Positions 5,790-5,802 of a stretch of 5,802 nt of DNA are shown here, piece after piece. A program made the position numbers and the translations under genes. Source of the stretch: Caryophanales bacterium (lineage in GTDB: Bacteria; Bacillota; Bacilli; Alicyclobacillales; SLC66); assembly GCA_027341705.1 (NCBI GenBank), contig DAIELO010000082.1, positions 1-5,802 on the forward strand, in the 5' to 3' direction. The first letter of the stretch is position 1; the number at the start of each line of letters is the position of its first letter. The notes beneath the pieces are model-generated. The model did not search any database. It was not told the DNA's origin and saw only the letters and a program-made list of their open reading frames with translations.

Positions 5790-5802
5790 ACACTGAGAGA
5801 AA

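Noticed and set aside
1..5802. CRISPR array, tRNA, toxin-antitoxin pair or phage-defence operon
   Set aside because: No regularly spaced repeats, no cloverleaf and no recognisable defence or toxin genes were found on either strand.

Overview
The window is mostly bacterial DNA. Purine-rich Shine-Dalgarno sites, GTG starts used beside ATG, and the protein families present suggest a Gram-positive Bacillota (Bacillus/Alicyclobacillus-like) chromosome. That placement is inference from style and remembered family resemblance, not from a marker gene. The first ~180 bases look different. They carry an open plus-strand frame with GC-rich third positions that resembles a eukaryotic calpain-type beta-sandwich domain. 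This frame meets the bacterial DNA inside a truncated permease gene, so the left edge is probably a chimeric join (assembly artefact, contamination or, less likely, a transfer boundary).

Layout from left to right: (1) 2-178, calpain-like fragment, plus strand. (2) 142-837, N-terminal half of an APC-family amino-acid permease, minus strand, cut off at the join. (3) 838-951, a short divergent control region with a LysR-type T-N11-A box. (4) 952-1854, an intact LysR-family regulator, plus strand. (5) 1861-2342, a mobile-element graveyard: a hairpin-rich stretch resembling an IS200/IS605 (TnpB-type) right end, then the N-terminal part of an IS4-type transposase. (6) 2427-2725, AT-rich DNA with one small unrecognised ORF. 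(7) 2722-4198, a pyridoxal-phosphate-dependent decarboxylase pseudogene on the minus strand, with at least four in-frame stops and three frame changes. (8) 4298-5719, an intact DHA2-type 14-helix MFS exporter, minus strand. (9) 5720-5802, its upstream region with palindromes and a possible divergent promoter leading off the window.

Two functional units can be inferred. One is a LysR regulator divergent from the permease it probably controls. The other is an MFS exporter followed by a decarboxylase on the same strand, a layout that would fit amino-acid decarboxylation with product export. In the second unit the enzyme is dead while the transporter reads intact. The decarboxylase seems to have had its own sigma-A-like promoter (TTGAAC-18-TATAAT) overlapping the end of the exporter gene, and a GTG start behind a strong Shine-Dalgarno site.

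I see no CRISPR array, tRNA, rRNA or convincing new multi-gene system. The items most worth checking are the chimeric left edge, the possible omega-RNA-like remnant next to the broken IS4 transposase, and the decayed decarboxylase.
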